A program made the translations under genes and the position numbers. This document shows positions 33,903-42,158 of a stretch of 64,000 bases of DNA, in pieces. This DNA comes from Streptomyces sp. NBC_01754. Lineage in GTDB: Bacteria; Actinomycetota; Actinomycetes; Streptomycetales; Streptomycetaceae. The stretch is from contig NZ_CP109132.1 in assembly GCF_035918015.1 (NCBI RefSeq), positions 310,001 through 374,000 on the forward strand, given 5' to 3'. Numbering within the stretch: the stretch's first letter is position 1; every line of letters starts with the position of its first letter. The notes beneath the pieces are model-generated. The model searched no databases. It was not told the DNA's origin and worked only from the letters and a program-made list of their open reading frames with translations.

Positions 33903-34982
33903 TCAGACCACGGTCATCTCGATCTGCGCGTGGTCACCGATCACGAAGTGGTGGTCGGGGTCGCCCTGTTCGCCCGGGCCGACGGTGGCGAACCGGCCGA
34001 CGAGGGAACCGCGCAGGCCCCGGGACGTGTGGATGTGGGCGCCTTGGAGGACGACCGAGTCGGACACGTGGGTGCCGCGTACCACGCAGTCGCGTCCGAT
34101 GGAGGTTCCGGGTCCGATCCTGCTGTCCTCGATCAGGGTGCCTGGACCGATGATCGCCGGCCCTTCGATGCGGGAGCGGACCACCCGGGCGCCCGCCTCG
34201 ATGACGACCTGGCCGCGTAGTTCACTGGCCGGGTCGATCTCGCCCCTGACGTCGGTGCGCAGTTCGCCGAGCAGCCGGCGGTTGCAGTGCAGGACGTCGT
34301 CGGCCCGTCCGACGTCTTTCCAGAAGCCGCTGTATCGGCGGGCCGAGACCTGTTCTCCCTGGTCGATGAGCCATTGGACGGCGTCGGTGATCTCCAGTTC
34401 GCCGCGGGCGCTGGGCTTGATGGCGTCGGTCGCCCGGTGGATGGCCGCGGTGAAGTAGTAGAGGCCCACGACGGCCAGGTCGGTGCGTGGCCGGGACGGC
34501 TTCTCCACCAGTCGCCGTACGGAGCCGTCCGTGTCCACCTCGGCCACGCCGTAGGCGCGCGGGTCCGCCACGTGCTGCACCACGAGTCCGGCGGCCGGGC
34601 GGTGTTGCCGGAAGTCTCCGACGATTTCGGCGGCCTCGCCGGAGTCGTCGGTCAGGATGTTGTCCCCCAGGTACATCAGGAAGTCGTCGTCGCCCAGGAA
34701 CGGGCGGGCCGACTGCACCGCGTGGGCCAGGCCCAGTGGCCGGTCCTGGCGGAGGTAGGTGAGAGTGACGTCGAAGCGGGAGCCGTCGCCCATGGCTTCG
34801 GTGATGGCGTCGGCCCAGTCGCCGGTGAGGAGGCAGACCTCTGTCGCACCCAGCGCGCGGACATGGGCGATCACATGGTCCAAGACCGGTTTGTTCGCGA
34901 GCGGCATGAGCTGTTTCGGCGTGGAGTACGTGAACGGACGGAGACGGACGCCGGATCCGCCAGTCAGCACCAGTGCTTTCAC
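33903..34982 (-). CDS. Glucose-1-phosphate thymidylyltransferase, long (StrD) type
   Basis: A 359-residue nucleotidyltransferase starting at GTG 34982, with GGAGG nine bases upstream. The signature ALVLTGGSGVRLRPFT and PKQLMPLANKPVLDH is at the N-terminus. The product region is GDNILTDD, and the C-terminal third is a left-handed beta-helix (IIGPGTLIEDSRIGPGTSIG). The length and helix are those of the StrD/long RmlA group that makes dTDP-glucose. With a UDP-glucose-type dehydrogenase elsewhere in the cluster it may feed the same sugar pathway, and the nucleotide used is not certain. Confidence 0.9.
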   Translation of the reverse strand: MKALVLTGGSGVRLRPFTYSTPKQLMPLANKPVLDHVIAHVRALGATEVCLLTGDWADAITEAMGDGSRFDVTLTYLRQDRPLGLAHAVQSARPFLGDDDFLMYLGDNILTDDSGEAAEIVGDFRQHRPAAGLVVQHVADPRAYGVAEVDTDGSVRRLVEKPSRPRTDLAVVGLYYFTAAIHRATDAIKPSARGELEITDAVQWLIDQGEQVSARRYSGFWKDVGRADDVLHCNRRLLGELRTDVRGEIDPASELRGQVVIEAGARVVRSRIEGPAIIGPGTLIEDSRIGPGTSIGRDCVVRGTHVSDSVVLQGAHIHTSRGLRGSLVGRFATVGPGEQGDPDHHFVIGDHAQIEMTVV

Positions 34983-35143
34983 CAGCTGTCGCCTCCCGAA
35001 TTCGTAAGCGGACGGTTCCAGTGCGTCCTCATCCCACCCCGTGGGGCTCTCGGGGTTCATCTCCTGGAGTGCCCTGAGCAGCGCGCGCCGTGTCGGGGCA
35101 CGTTCGGAGCGACCGTCTTGAGGCGCGAGGTGCGTCAGCCGCC

Positions 35144-36064
35144 TCAGAAGGTGTAGCGGACGCCCGTCAGCCGCTCGGACTCCGCCCAGAGCCGCCCACG
35201 CGCGTGTGGATCGCGTGCGCCGCGGCCGGGGCGTGCGGGGCCGACCGGGCCTCTTGTCCCGGTGGGGCCGAGCGGGCCGTGGAACTCGCCGCCGCGGGCC
35301 GCGGGGTCGGTGGCGGCGCGCAGGCCGGCCAGCATGCCGGTCCCGGCGTGCTGCAGGAACAGGGGGGCGAGAGGCCGGCCGAGCGTGCGCAGGGCGGCGG
35401 GGATGTGCCGTCCGAGGCCGGTGGCGGCGAGGCCGGGGTGGGCGGCGAGCGAGACGGTGTCCGCGCCCGACTCGGCCAGCCTGCGTTGCAGCTCCAGGGC
35501 GAACATCACGTTGGCGAGCTTGGACCGGTTGTAGGCCCGGTATCTGCCGTAGCGGTGTTCGGCGTTCAGGTCGTCGAAGTCGATCCGGCCCAGTTTGTGG
35601 AGGTAACTGCTGATCGTCACGATCCGCGCGCCGGGGCGTGCGCGCAGTGCGTCCAGGAGGAGCCCGGTGAGCGCGAAGTGGCCGAGGTGGTTGGTGGCGA
35701 ACTGCAACTCGAAGCCGTCGGCGGTGCGGGACTCGGGCGTCCACATCACGCCCGCGTTGTTGATCAGCAGGTCGATGGCGCCGAAGCGGTCGTTCAGTTC
35801 CTTCGCCGCCTCCCGTACCGATGCCTGGTTGGCCAGGTCGAGGCGGAGCACGGCAGGTCCGGCGGCGGCAGCCGTGTCCCGGATCCGGGACACGGCTGCC
35901 GCCGCCTTGTCCACATCGCGTACGGCCAGGACGACATGGGCGCCGCGGCGTGCGAGGGCCCGCGCGGTCTCGAAGCCGATGCCGGACCCCGCCCCGGTGA
36001 CGACAGCCGTACGTCCGCTCTGGTCCGGGACCAGTTCCTCGGTCCACTGCCGCGGTGCGCCCAT
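35144..36064 (-). CDS. Short-chain dehydrogenase/reductase
   Basis: A 306-residue SDR of the retinol dehydrogenase/WWOX-like subgroup. The cofactor motif is AVVTGAGSGIGFETA, followed by LLINNAGVMWTP and the catalytic YNRSK, so the active site is intact. A G/P-rich stretch near residues 260-280 is unusual, and WAESERLTGVRY is the usual end of this subgroup. It is oriented with the nucleotidyltransferase 161 bases downstream. Substrate unknown: a keto group of sugar or core. Confidence 0.88.
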   Translation of the reverse strand: MGAPRQWTEELVPDQSGRTAVVTGAGSGIGFETARALARRGAHVVLAVRDVDKAAAAVSRIRDTAAAAGPAVLRLDLANQASVREAAKELNDRFGAIDLLINNAGVMWTPESRTADGFELQFATNHLGHFALTGLLLDALRARPGARIVTISSYLHKLGRIDFDDLNAEHRYGRYRAYNRSKLANVMFALELQRRLAESGADTVSLAAHPGLAATGLGRHIPAALRTLGRPLAPLFLQHAGTGMLAGLRAATDPAARGGEFHGPLGPTGTRGPVGPARPGRGARDPHARGRLWAESERLTGVRYTF

Positions 36065-36538
36065 CCTGGAGTTCCTTCCGTGCGGTTCGGATCGGTGCCC
36101 GGGCCGGCAGGGTACGGGTCAGTCGCCGCCCCGCCGCCGGCCGTGGGGTGATGTGCCGAAGCCCGGCCGTTGCCTCACGGCCAGTCCAGTTCACCGGAGT
36201 CGCCGGGGCCGGCGGTGTGCGCGGTGGTGGTGAGGGGGGTACGCATGGGGCCTCCGTTGGGTGTTCGACGGCCGCGGGGGCCGGATGCGGATCACGGGTC
36301 GTGCCTTCGGTGGCTCCCTGGGCGGCCGTCCGTCTCCTGCGGATGCCCCGGCCTCCGGCGGGGAGACGACAGCGGGTCGTTCTGCGGACCGGCGGTACCG
36401 GCGCGTGTGAGTGACCACCGGTTCAGGTTCGCGTCCTCGTTCGATGCTGAAGCTAGTGAGCCACCCCCACGGATGGCAATTATTTTCCAAAACTTAGGCA
36501 ACTTGCCAGTGTGGGCGGGATCTTGCACCGTGGGGCAG

Positions 36539-36577
36539 CCCCGGGGGCCTCCCGGCACGGCCGTGAGGCCCCCGGGG
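36539..36577 (-). terminator. 13-bp hairpin
   Basis: Arms 36539-36551 and 36565-36577 are perfect complements. It is the second of two tandem hairpins downstream of the free PCP gene. Confidence 0.7.
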
Positions 36578-36582
36578 CGGAA

Positions 36583-36637
36583 CGCGTACGGCGGGGCCGC
36601 GCCCGGTCAGTCGTCGGGCGCGGCCCCGCCGTACGCG
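36583..36637 (-). terminator. 23-bp hairpin terminator after the PCP gene
   Basis: Arms 36583-36605 and 36615-36637 pair perfectly around a 9-base loop, 15 bases downstream of the PCP stop. Confidence 0.85.
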
Positions 36638-36651
36638 GATCGCGGACGCCT

Positions 36652-37020
36652 TCACATCGGGCAGTCGGCCGGTGCCCGGCCGCGCCCTCCCGGCAGTTCG
36701 TCCGTCCGCGCGCTGTGCACCAGTGCGACCTGGTCGCCCAGGTTGCGGCGCGACATGTCGTACAACGGCACCCGGACGCCGAACTCCTGGCCGATCCGGC
36801 GTACCAGACGGGTGATCAGCAGCGAGTCACCGCCGCGGACGAAGAAGTCGGAGTGCTCGGTGAGGTCGGAGCGGCCGAGGAGTTCGCTCCATGCCCGGAC
36901 CATGAACTCCCGTACGTCGGCGGCCGGATCGGCCAGGGGCGCGGAGTCCGGGGCTTCGCACGCGGCGGCCGGTGCGGCGAGGGGCGCCGCCACTGCGGCG
37001 TCAGAGCGTGCAGGGGTCAT
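36652..37020 (-). CDS. Free-standing peptidyl carrier protein (SgcC2-like)
   Basis: A 122-residue type II carrier protein. The phosphopantetheine site is Ser66 in FFVRGGDSLLITRLV, and the flanking helices fit an NRPS PCP (FMVRAWSELLG before, FGVRVPLYDMSRR after). An Ala/Pro-rich N-terminal extension of about 35 residues is not part of the domain. AGGAG precedes the ATG. The cluster already has a PCP fused to the A domain, so this one either receives the amino acid for tailoring or serves another acyl unit. A promoter TTGTCA/TACGCT with 18-base spacing (37113-37118 and 37089-37094) lies upstream with a TTGCCAA box at its start side. Confidence 0.88.
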   Translation of the reverse strand: MTPARSDAAVAAPLAAPAAACEAPDSAPLADPAADVREFMVRAWSELLGRSDLTEHSDFFVRGGDSLLITRLVRRIGQEFGVRVPLYDMSRRNLGDQVALVHSARTDELPGGRGRAPADCPM

Positions 37021-37329
37021 TTACGCCACTCCTGTGGGCTTCGTCGGACGATGGTGACCGGGCGCGCCTGCCGCCCATGTTGCCAAGTAGCGTACGGCAG
37101 GGCCAAGCGCGTTGACAATAACTTGCCTTCATGATTACCAAGCCCTGGTAGGCGGTTGCCAGTTCCGGCCACTGCGGCACCCGGGCCGCGGAGCACGCGA
37201 TTTACCGGATTTGCCAACGGGAACACGCCAGGGGTATCGTCTGGCACACTTGGTAAGAAAATTGTGACACAGCAGCGGCAAGTGATCCGGCTGGAACATC
37301 CGTAGTCCACCCACCGTTGGGGCAATCGC
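37021..37329. promoter_or_regulatory. Intergenic region with repeated ACTTGCCAA boxes
   Basis: Between the leftward PCP and the rightward XRE regulator. TTGCCAA or close variants occur at 37080-37086, 37121-37127 (ACTTGCC), 37156-37162 (TTGCCAG), 37211-37217 and, inverted, 37248-37257. Further copies at 36501, 38707 and 38849 surround the same regulator. The box at 37080 touches the PCP -10 hexamer. This is a plausible operator set for the adjacent regulator. Confidence 0.6.
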
Positions 37330-38562
37330 ATGCTGGAGCAGCCTTCCTTCGGCCGCCGGCTCAGGCAGCTGAGGACCGAGCGGGGCCTTTCGCAGGCCGC
37401 CCTTGCCGGTGACGGCATGTCGACCGGATACCTGTCGCGCCTGGAGTCGGGTGCCCGGCAGCCTACGGACCGTGCCGTGGCCCATCTGGCCGGCCGGCTG
37501 GGCATAGACCCGTCGGAGTTCGAGGAGTCCCGGGCCGCCTCGCTGGCCCAGAGCCTGTCGATCGCCACCTCTCTCGACTCGGACGAGACCAGCGAACTGC
37601 TCGCCGAGGCACTGGAGTCGGCACAGGCCCAGGACCCCATGCTGCGCTGGCAGGCCCTGTGGCTGCTCGCCCAGTGGAAGCGCCGGCACGGCGAGAACGC
37701 CGCCGAACGCGTCTACCTCGAAGAACTCGTCGCGCTCAGCGAGGAGATCGGCCTGGCCGAACTGCGCTCCAGGGCGCTGACCCGGCTCGCCCGGTCGCTG
37801 CGCACCACGGGCGAGATCGCCCCGGCCGTCGACGCGGCCACCACCGCCCACCGACTGGCCCTGGAGAACGGGCTGTCCACCCAGGACCTGGCCGCGGTCC
37901 TGCTTGTCCTGGTCTCCGTGGAGGCCGAGGCCGGCCGGCTGCCGGACGCCCGGCGGCACGCCGACGAGCTGGCCGTCCTGGTCGAGGGCCGCAGTGACGC
38001 GCTGTGGGCCGAGGCCATGTGGACCGTGGTCGCCGTACGGGTGCGCCAGGGCGACTTCACGCCCGCGCAGGAGCTTCTGGAGCAGGCCCTCGACCGGTTC
38101 GGCAGCCGGGAGAACCTGACGCTGTGGCTGCGGCTGCGGCTCACCGCGGCCGATCTGCACCTGCAGAAGTTCCCGCCCGAACCCGACGCCGCCCAGCGCT
38201 ACATCGAGGCCGCCGAGGCGGCGCTGCCCTTCGCCAGGACTTCCGCGATGGAGCACGAACTGACCGCGCTCAAGACTCATCTCGCCTTTCACGAAGGCAG
38301 GTACGAGGACGCCCGCGCCCTGCTCGGGCGGCTCGGCCGGTCCGAGCGGCGGATGTCCTACCGGGGCCGGATCAGGCTCGACGTCCTGGACAACCAGCTG
38401 CGCATCCTGGAGGGCGACGAGGACGCGGGGATGGCCGGGCTCCAGCGCCTCGCCCTGCAGGCCCAGGAGTCCTCCAACATCGACCTCGCGGCGACGATCT
38501 GGCGGCTCGCGGCGGAGTGCCTGCTCAAGTCCCGCGGCAAGGTTCCCGGTATCAGGGGCTGA
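37330..38562 (+). CDS. XRE-family regulator with TPR-like domain
   Basis: A 410-residue regulator. The N-terminal Cro/C1 helix-turn-helix covers about residues 8-60 (FGRRLRQLRTERGLSQAAL, STGYLSRLESGARQP). The rest is all-helical with TPR-like repeats, such as ALTRLARSLRTTGEIAPAVDAA and AEAMWTVVAVRVRQGDFTPAQELLEQAL. Such proteins often sense a peptide or small ligand through the TPR part. ACTTGCCAA boxes lie on both sides, suggesting autoregulation and control of the neighbouring PCP and proline-dehydrogenase units. Confidence 0.9.
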   Translation: MLEQPSFGRRLRQLRTERGLSQAALAGDGMSTGYLSRLESGARQPTDRAVAHLAGRLGIDPSEFEESRAASLAQSLSIATSLDSDETSELLAEALESAQAQDPMLRWQALWLLAQWKRRHGENAAERVYLEELVALSEEIGLAELRSRALTRLARSLRTTGEIAPAVDAATTAHRLALENGLSTQDLAAVLLVLVSVEAEAGRLPDARRHADELAVLVEGRSDALWAEAMWTVVAVRVRQGDFTPAQELLEQALDRFGSRENLTLWLRLRLTAADLHLQKFPPEPDAAQRYIEAAEAALPFARTSAMEHELTALKTHLAFHEGRYEDARALLGRLGRSERRMSYRGRIRLDVLDNQLRILEGDEDAGMAGLQRLALQAQESSNIDLAATIWRLAAECLLKSRGKVPGIRG

Positions 38563-38706
38563 CCCGCGCACACCGGCGGCCGGGCCCGGCCGGGCCCGGC
38601 CGCTCCTTCCCGTATCCCGCCGCCCTCCTGCCGCGCGTGCCACCTGCCCAACCCGCGCCGAGGCCGGCCCCTTTCATTGCCCTCTGCACCGACCAGCTGG
38701 CACCGT

Positions 38707-38722
38707 CTTGCCAATGCTTGGA
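38707..38722. promoter_or_regulatory. TTGCCAA box with partial dyad
   Basis: CTTGCCAATGCTTGGAA is an imperfect inverted repeat of TTGCCAA, 145 bases downstream of the XRE regulator and upstream of the next unit. A further copy, TACTTGCCAA, is at 38849-38858. Confidence 0.5.
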
Positions 38723-38776
38723 AACACAAGGTCTTCAGCGAGGGCCGCCGCGCTCCGGTTCCCAGGGCAGGAGAGC

Positions 38777-39013
38777 ATGACCGTCACCCGGCGCAACAGC
38801 GAAACCCGGCCCGCCGCCGTACTCGCCGGCGGTGACGGCACTGCCCTGTACTTGCCAAATGTGTGGGCCGGCCGGGGTGACGGTGCGGTGCGCGTCCCCA
38901 CGACCACGGGCGGCGTCCGGGGCACAGCCGCGGCCGCCGCGGCCCGGCCCGCCGAATGCGCGTCGCGGTGTGTGCTTTTTGGCCAGGAGTACACGGTTAC
39001 GCCCGCCCCGTGA
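38777..39013 (+). CDS. Possible small protein, 78 aa
   Basis: A short frame with AGGAG five bases before its ATG, the main reason to list it. The product (MTVTRRNSETRPAAVLAGG onward, ending GQEYTVTPAP) is Ala/Gly/Arg-rich with no recognised domain and no signal peptide or membrane segment. One TTGCCAA box falls inside it, which argues against it. It ends 79 bases before the proline-dehydrogenase-like gene. If it is not a gene, 38563-39092 is simply a long regulatory gap. Confidence 0.3.
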   Translation: MTVTRRNSETRPAAVLAGGDGTALYLPNVWAGRGDGAVRVPTTTGGVRGTAAAAAARPAECASRCVLFGQEYTVTPAP

Positions 39014-39092
39014 GGCCGGCCCGCCCGGGCGGCGTCCGAGGCCGGGACGCCGCCCGCCGAGAAGGCCGTCCCGCCCGTTCCCCAGGAGAAGA

Positions 39093-40085
39093 ATGCAGAG
39101 GCGCCACGCCATGTCCCAAGAACTCTCCCAGCGAGCCCTGTTCGAGGCCGCGGCCGAGGGCCTGCGCAGGCTGGCGGCCGACCCCCGGTGCCGGGCGGCC
39201 TTCGCCCCCGCGGGTTCGGTGCTGCGGGAGGTACTCGCCCCCGCCTCCCTACGCTATGTGATGGCCTCCGAGCCGGCGTCGTTCCTGGAGCGGGCCGGGG
39301 AGCTGCGGGCCAGGGGCTACCGGGTGACCGCCGCGTTCGCCGCCCCCGACCGGGAACGGGACGATCCTGCGTACGCCGAAAGGGTCGTCGACGAGTATCT
39401 GGCCCTGCTCGCCCACCCGTCGGTGCCCGACCGGTTCGGCCTCGACCTGTTCGGTGTGGGGCTCGCCGTCTCCCACGAGCTGGCCGTGGTGAACACCGGC
39501 CGCATCGCGGCGGCCGCGGCTGCCCGGGGCAGCGAAGTGGTCCTGGCCATGGACCGCTCCCCCACCGTGGACGCTGTGCTCGCCGTGCACCGGGAACTGG
39601 CCGACCGGTACGAGAACGTGGGCCTCACCCTCCAGGCGCAGCTGCACCGCACCGCGCGGGACGCGGCGGCCGTGGCCCGGCCGCGCCTGCCGGTCCGCCT
39701 GGTCAAGGGGGCTTTCGGGGAGGCCCCGGAGATCGCCCTTGGCCGTGGCCCGGCGCTCGAGGACCGCTATCTGGAGCTCGCGGGCCGGCTGGTGGACCAC
39801 GGTGTGCGGCTGAGCCTGGCGACCCAGGACCCGCAGGTGCTGGCCTCGGCGGAGGACAGCGGCCTGCTGGACCGGGTCTTCGAGATCGAGATGCTGTACG
39901 GGGTGCGGCCCCGGCTCCTGCGCCGGTACCGCGACAGCGGCCGGCCGTGCCGCGTCCACGCCGCCTACGGCACGCACTGGTGGCAGCATCTGCTGGAACG
40001 TCTCGCCGAGCATCCGCCGATGGTGCTCAGCGCCCTGGCCGACATCGGTACCGGCCGCGGGTACACCGCCGAGGCCGGATACTGA
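39093..40085 (+). CDS. Proline dehydrogenase-like flavoprotein
   Basis: A 330-residue PRODH barrel starting at ATG 39093 after AGGAGAAG. Family signatures are VRLVKGAFGEAPEIA (the FAD/substrate lysine loop), SLATQDPQVL, IEMLYGVRPRL and VHAAYGTHWWQHLLERLAEHPP. PRODH oxidises proline to pyrroline-5-carboxylate, reducing FAD. It is monofunctional, with no P5C dehydrogenase beside it. In a biosynthetic cluster it may oxidise another cyclic amine or serve as a redox partner, and the substrate is unknown. It probably forms a unit with 40416-42125. Confidence 0.87.
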   Translation: MQRRHAMSQELSQRALFEAAAEGLRRLAADPRCRAAFAPAGSVLREVLAPASLRYVMASEPASFLERAGELRARGYRVTAAFAAPDRERDDPAYAERVVDEYLALLAHPSVPDRFGLDLFGVGLAVSHELAVVNTGRIAAAAAARGSEVVLAMDRSPTVDAVLAVHRELADRYENVGLTLQAQLHRTARDAAAVARPRLPVRLVKGAFGEAPEIALGRGPALEDRYLELAGRLVDHGVRLSLATQDPQVLASAEDSGLLDRVFEIEMLYGVRPRLLRRYRDSGRPCRVHAAYGTHWWQHLLERLAEHPPMVLSALADIGTGRGYTAEAGY

Positions 40086-40415
40086 CGTACGCCGCCGGAC
40101 GGTCCGCCCCGGCCCGGCCACCGCACGCCTGTTCCCGACTGCGCACGGACAAAGACGCGGCGGGCCGGTGCGGGGGCCGAGAATAGTCTGCCCCGGCGGG
40201 GAGTCCGTGGTCCGGGCCGGGACCGCCCGGCTCGTCCGGGGCCTGCTCCGCGACGGCGCCGCCTCCTGCCCACCGCGGCGGGCCGACGGCCACCGCCCCG
40301 GCGACAAGGGCCCGGTGCCACGGGCGGCCGGTACACGGCCGTGTGCCGCGCCGAGGCGGTCACCGCACGCGCCGCCGTGGAGGCGGCACCCGGCTCGGAC
40401 GAGGGAGACGCGGAA
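40086..40415. other. 330-base gap, no gene seen
   Basis: GC-rich sequence between the PRODH-like gene and the next frame. No clear hairpin or promoter was found. Open frames here lack ribosome binding sites. Confidence 0.4.
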
Positions 40416-40907
40416 ATGGACGACAGCCGAAGAGGACCCCTGGCGGCGGACGGCCCTCCGGCGGCCTGTGGCGGGGACGGCGGGCCGGACAGCGGGCCGG
40501 ACTGCGGGCCCCGCGGCGAAACTCCGGCCGTGGCGGTGCTGGCCGCCACGGCACGTGCCTCCACCGCCTACACCGCCTCCGCGGCGCGGAGCGCGGCCAC
40601 GGCGCTGGTGCGGATGTGCGTCGGCCTCGGGATGTTCGGCCCCGGCCCCTGGGAGCGGCCCGGGGAGCCGGACACCGTCCTCGGCCCGGCGGAAGCCGTG
40701 GACCTTCACGCACCGTTGGCCGGCCCGGAGCGGATGCGTGATGCGGACGGCCCGGCCCGGGCGCGGCGGACGGCGGGCCCCGGCGCGGGATGCCCGGCTG
40801 CCGCGGGTGTCCGGCCGGCGGGGGAGAGCGCCGGCCGCGTCGCCCGGGCCCCGCAGGGCGAACGTCCGGACGGGCCCGCGGCGGCGGGGCCGGCGCGGGC
40901 GGCCTGA
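40416..40907 (+). CDS. Hypothetical protein, 163 aa
   Basis: ATG 40416 is preceded by GAGGGAG. The sequence is Gly/Ala/Pro-rich, with one more ordered helical stretch at about residues 38-72 (AVAVLAATARASTAYTASAA onward, including ALVRMCVGLGMFG) and a disordered C-terminal half. No family was recognised. It may be a small partner of the adjacent CMD protein, or an artefact of high GC. Confidence 0.4.
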   Translation: MDDSRRGPLAADGPPAACGGDGGPDSGPDCGPRGETPAVAVLAATARASTAYTASAARSAATALVRMCVGLGMFGPGPWERPGEPDTVLGPAEAVDLHAPLAGPERMRDADGPARARRTAGPGAGCPAAAGVRPAGESAGRVARAPQGERPDGPAAAGPARAA

Positions 40908-41093
40908 CCGGTGGTCACCTCCGGGCACATCCGAGGTTGTGGTGGGCGGTGAGGGCCGGGAAGGATCGCCCGCACGCCCGTACGCGGCGGTGGCAGGCGG
41001 CGGCTGCCGCTGCCTGCCACCGCCGCGCAGGTGGTCAGGCTGTTGTGAGCGCTGCCCCGAGCCGGGCCGCGCGTGATCCGGGAGGTGCTTGAC

Positions 41094-42125
41094 GTGAGGC
41101 CCGTCGTCAGAGCTGTGCTGAGGGGTTCGCTCAAGGACGTGCGGTATGTACGGGCCGTGGCCCCGCGCGACGCCGGGGAGCCGGTGGCCCGGGTGTACGC
41201 GCAGATCGAACGGGACTTCGGGGTGCTCGCCCCGCCGCTGGCCCTGCATTCGCCGGCTCCCCGGGTCCTCGCCGCGAGCTGGCTGCTGCTGCGGGAGATC
41301 CTGCTGGTCGAGGGGCGGGCGGACCGGGCGGCCAAGGAGGTCGTCGCCACCGAGGTGTCGCGGGCCAACTCCTGCCCGTACTGCGTGGACGTGCACCGGG
41401 CCACGCTGCGGGACCTGCCGGGCCTGCCGGAGGGCGGCTCCCGCGCGCTCGGTGCCTGGGCCCGCTCCAGCGGGCTGCGTCCCACACCGGAACAGCCCTC
41501 CCCACGGCCGCCCTTCGGGCCCTCGGCCGCTCCCGAACTCTACGGCGTGGCCGTCACCTTCCACTACATCAACCGCATGGTGAGCATCTATCTCGCCGAC
41601 TCCCCCGTGCCCGACCAGGCACCGGTGTTCCTGCGCGGCACGATTCTGCGTACGGCCACGCGGGCGATGCGGCCGGCCGGTCCCGGCCCGTTGCGGCCCG
41701 GTGCGTCACTGGACCTGTTGCCCGGCGCCCCGCTTCCGGCCGGCCTCGAGTGGGCCGCCCCGAACGCGACCGTGGCGGCGGCGCTCGGCCGGGCCGCCGG
41801 CGCGGTGGAGCGTGCGGCGCACTGGGTGCCCGGGGGGGTGCGGGAGTGTCTGGAGGCACGCCTCGCTCTCTGGGACGGCCACCCCACGGGTCTGGGCCGG
41901 GCCTGGCTGGACGAGGCTCTGGACGGGCTGCCCGCGCCCGAACGCCCGGTGGCCCGGCTGGCGTTGCTCACCGCGTTCGCCTGCCACCAGATCACCGATG
42001 CCGATGTCCGGGCCCTCCGTGAACGGCACCCCACCGACCGGGAGCTGATCGAGCTGACGTCGTGGGCGGCGCTGTCGACCGCGCTGGTTCTGGGCCGCCG
42101 TTTCGCCCTGCCCGCGTCCGCGTGA
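41094..42125 (+). CDS. Carboxymuconolactone decarboxylase/AhpD-like protein
   Basis: A 343-residue protein starting at GTG 41094 after GGGAGG. The AhpD-type redox site is ANSCPYCVDVHRATL (Cys94, Cys97, His101), within a helical domain. The second half repeats the helical architecture (LALLTAFACHQITDADVRAL) without a CxxC. Single CMD/AhpD domains are about 110-180 residues, so this is a double-length member. AhpD proteins pass electrons to peroxiredoxins. A link to the Tpx at 13807 or to detoxification of radicals and peroxides in the producer is speculative. Confidence 0.83.
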   Translation: MRPVVRAVLRGSLKDVRYVRAVAPRDAGEPVARVYAQIERDFGVLAPPLALHSPAPRVLAASWLLLREILLVEGRADRAAKEVVATEVSRANSCPYCVDVHRATLRDLPGLPEGGSRALGAWARSSGLRPTPEQPSPRPPFGPSAAPELYGVAVTFHYINRMVSIYLADSPVPDQAPVFLRGTILRTATRAMRPAGPGPLRPGASLDLLPGAPLPAGLEWAAPNATVAAALGRAAGAVERAAHWVPGGVRECLEARLALWDGHPTGLGRAWLDEALDGLPAPERPVARLALLTAFACHQITDADVRALRERHPTDRELIELTSWAALSTALVLGRRFALPASA

Positions 42126-42158
42126 GGCGGACGCCTGTCCGGGGGTTGCCCTGGGCGG

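Larger units (their letters stand above)
36065..36651. other. 587-base non-coding stretch with two hairpins and a box
   Basis: No supported gene. It holds an A/T-rich island at 36471-36505, unusual for this DNA, including AATTATTTTCC. One ACTTGCCAGT box (36501-36510) and two tandem hairpins listed separately are also here. It carries the promoter of the leftward SDR. Confidence 0.55.

Noticed and set aside
38708..39013. 101-codon version of the small frame starting at 38708
   Set aside because: Its first ATG overlaps a TTGCCAA box and has no ribosome binding site. Only the internal ATG at 38777 is worth listing.
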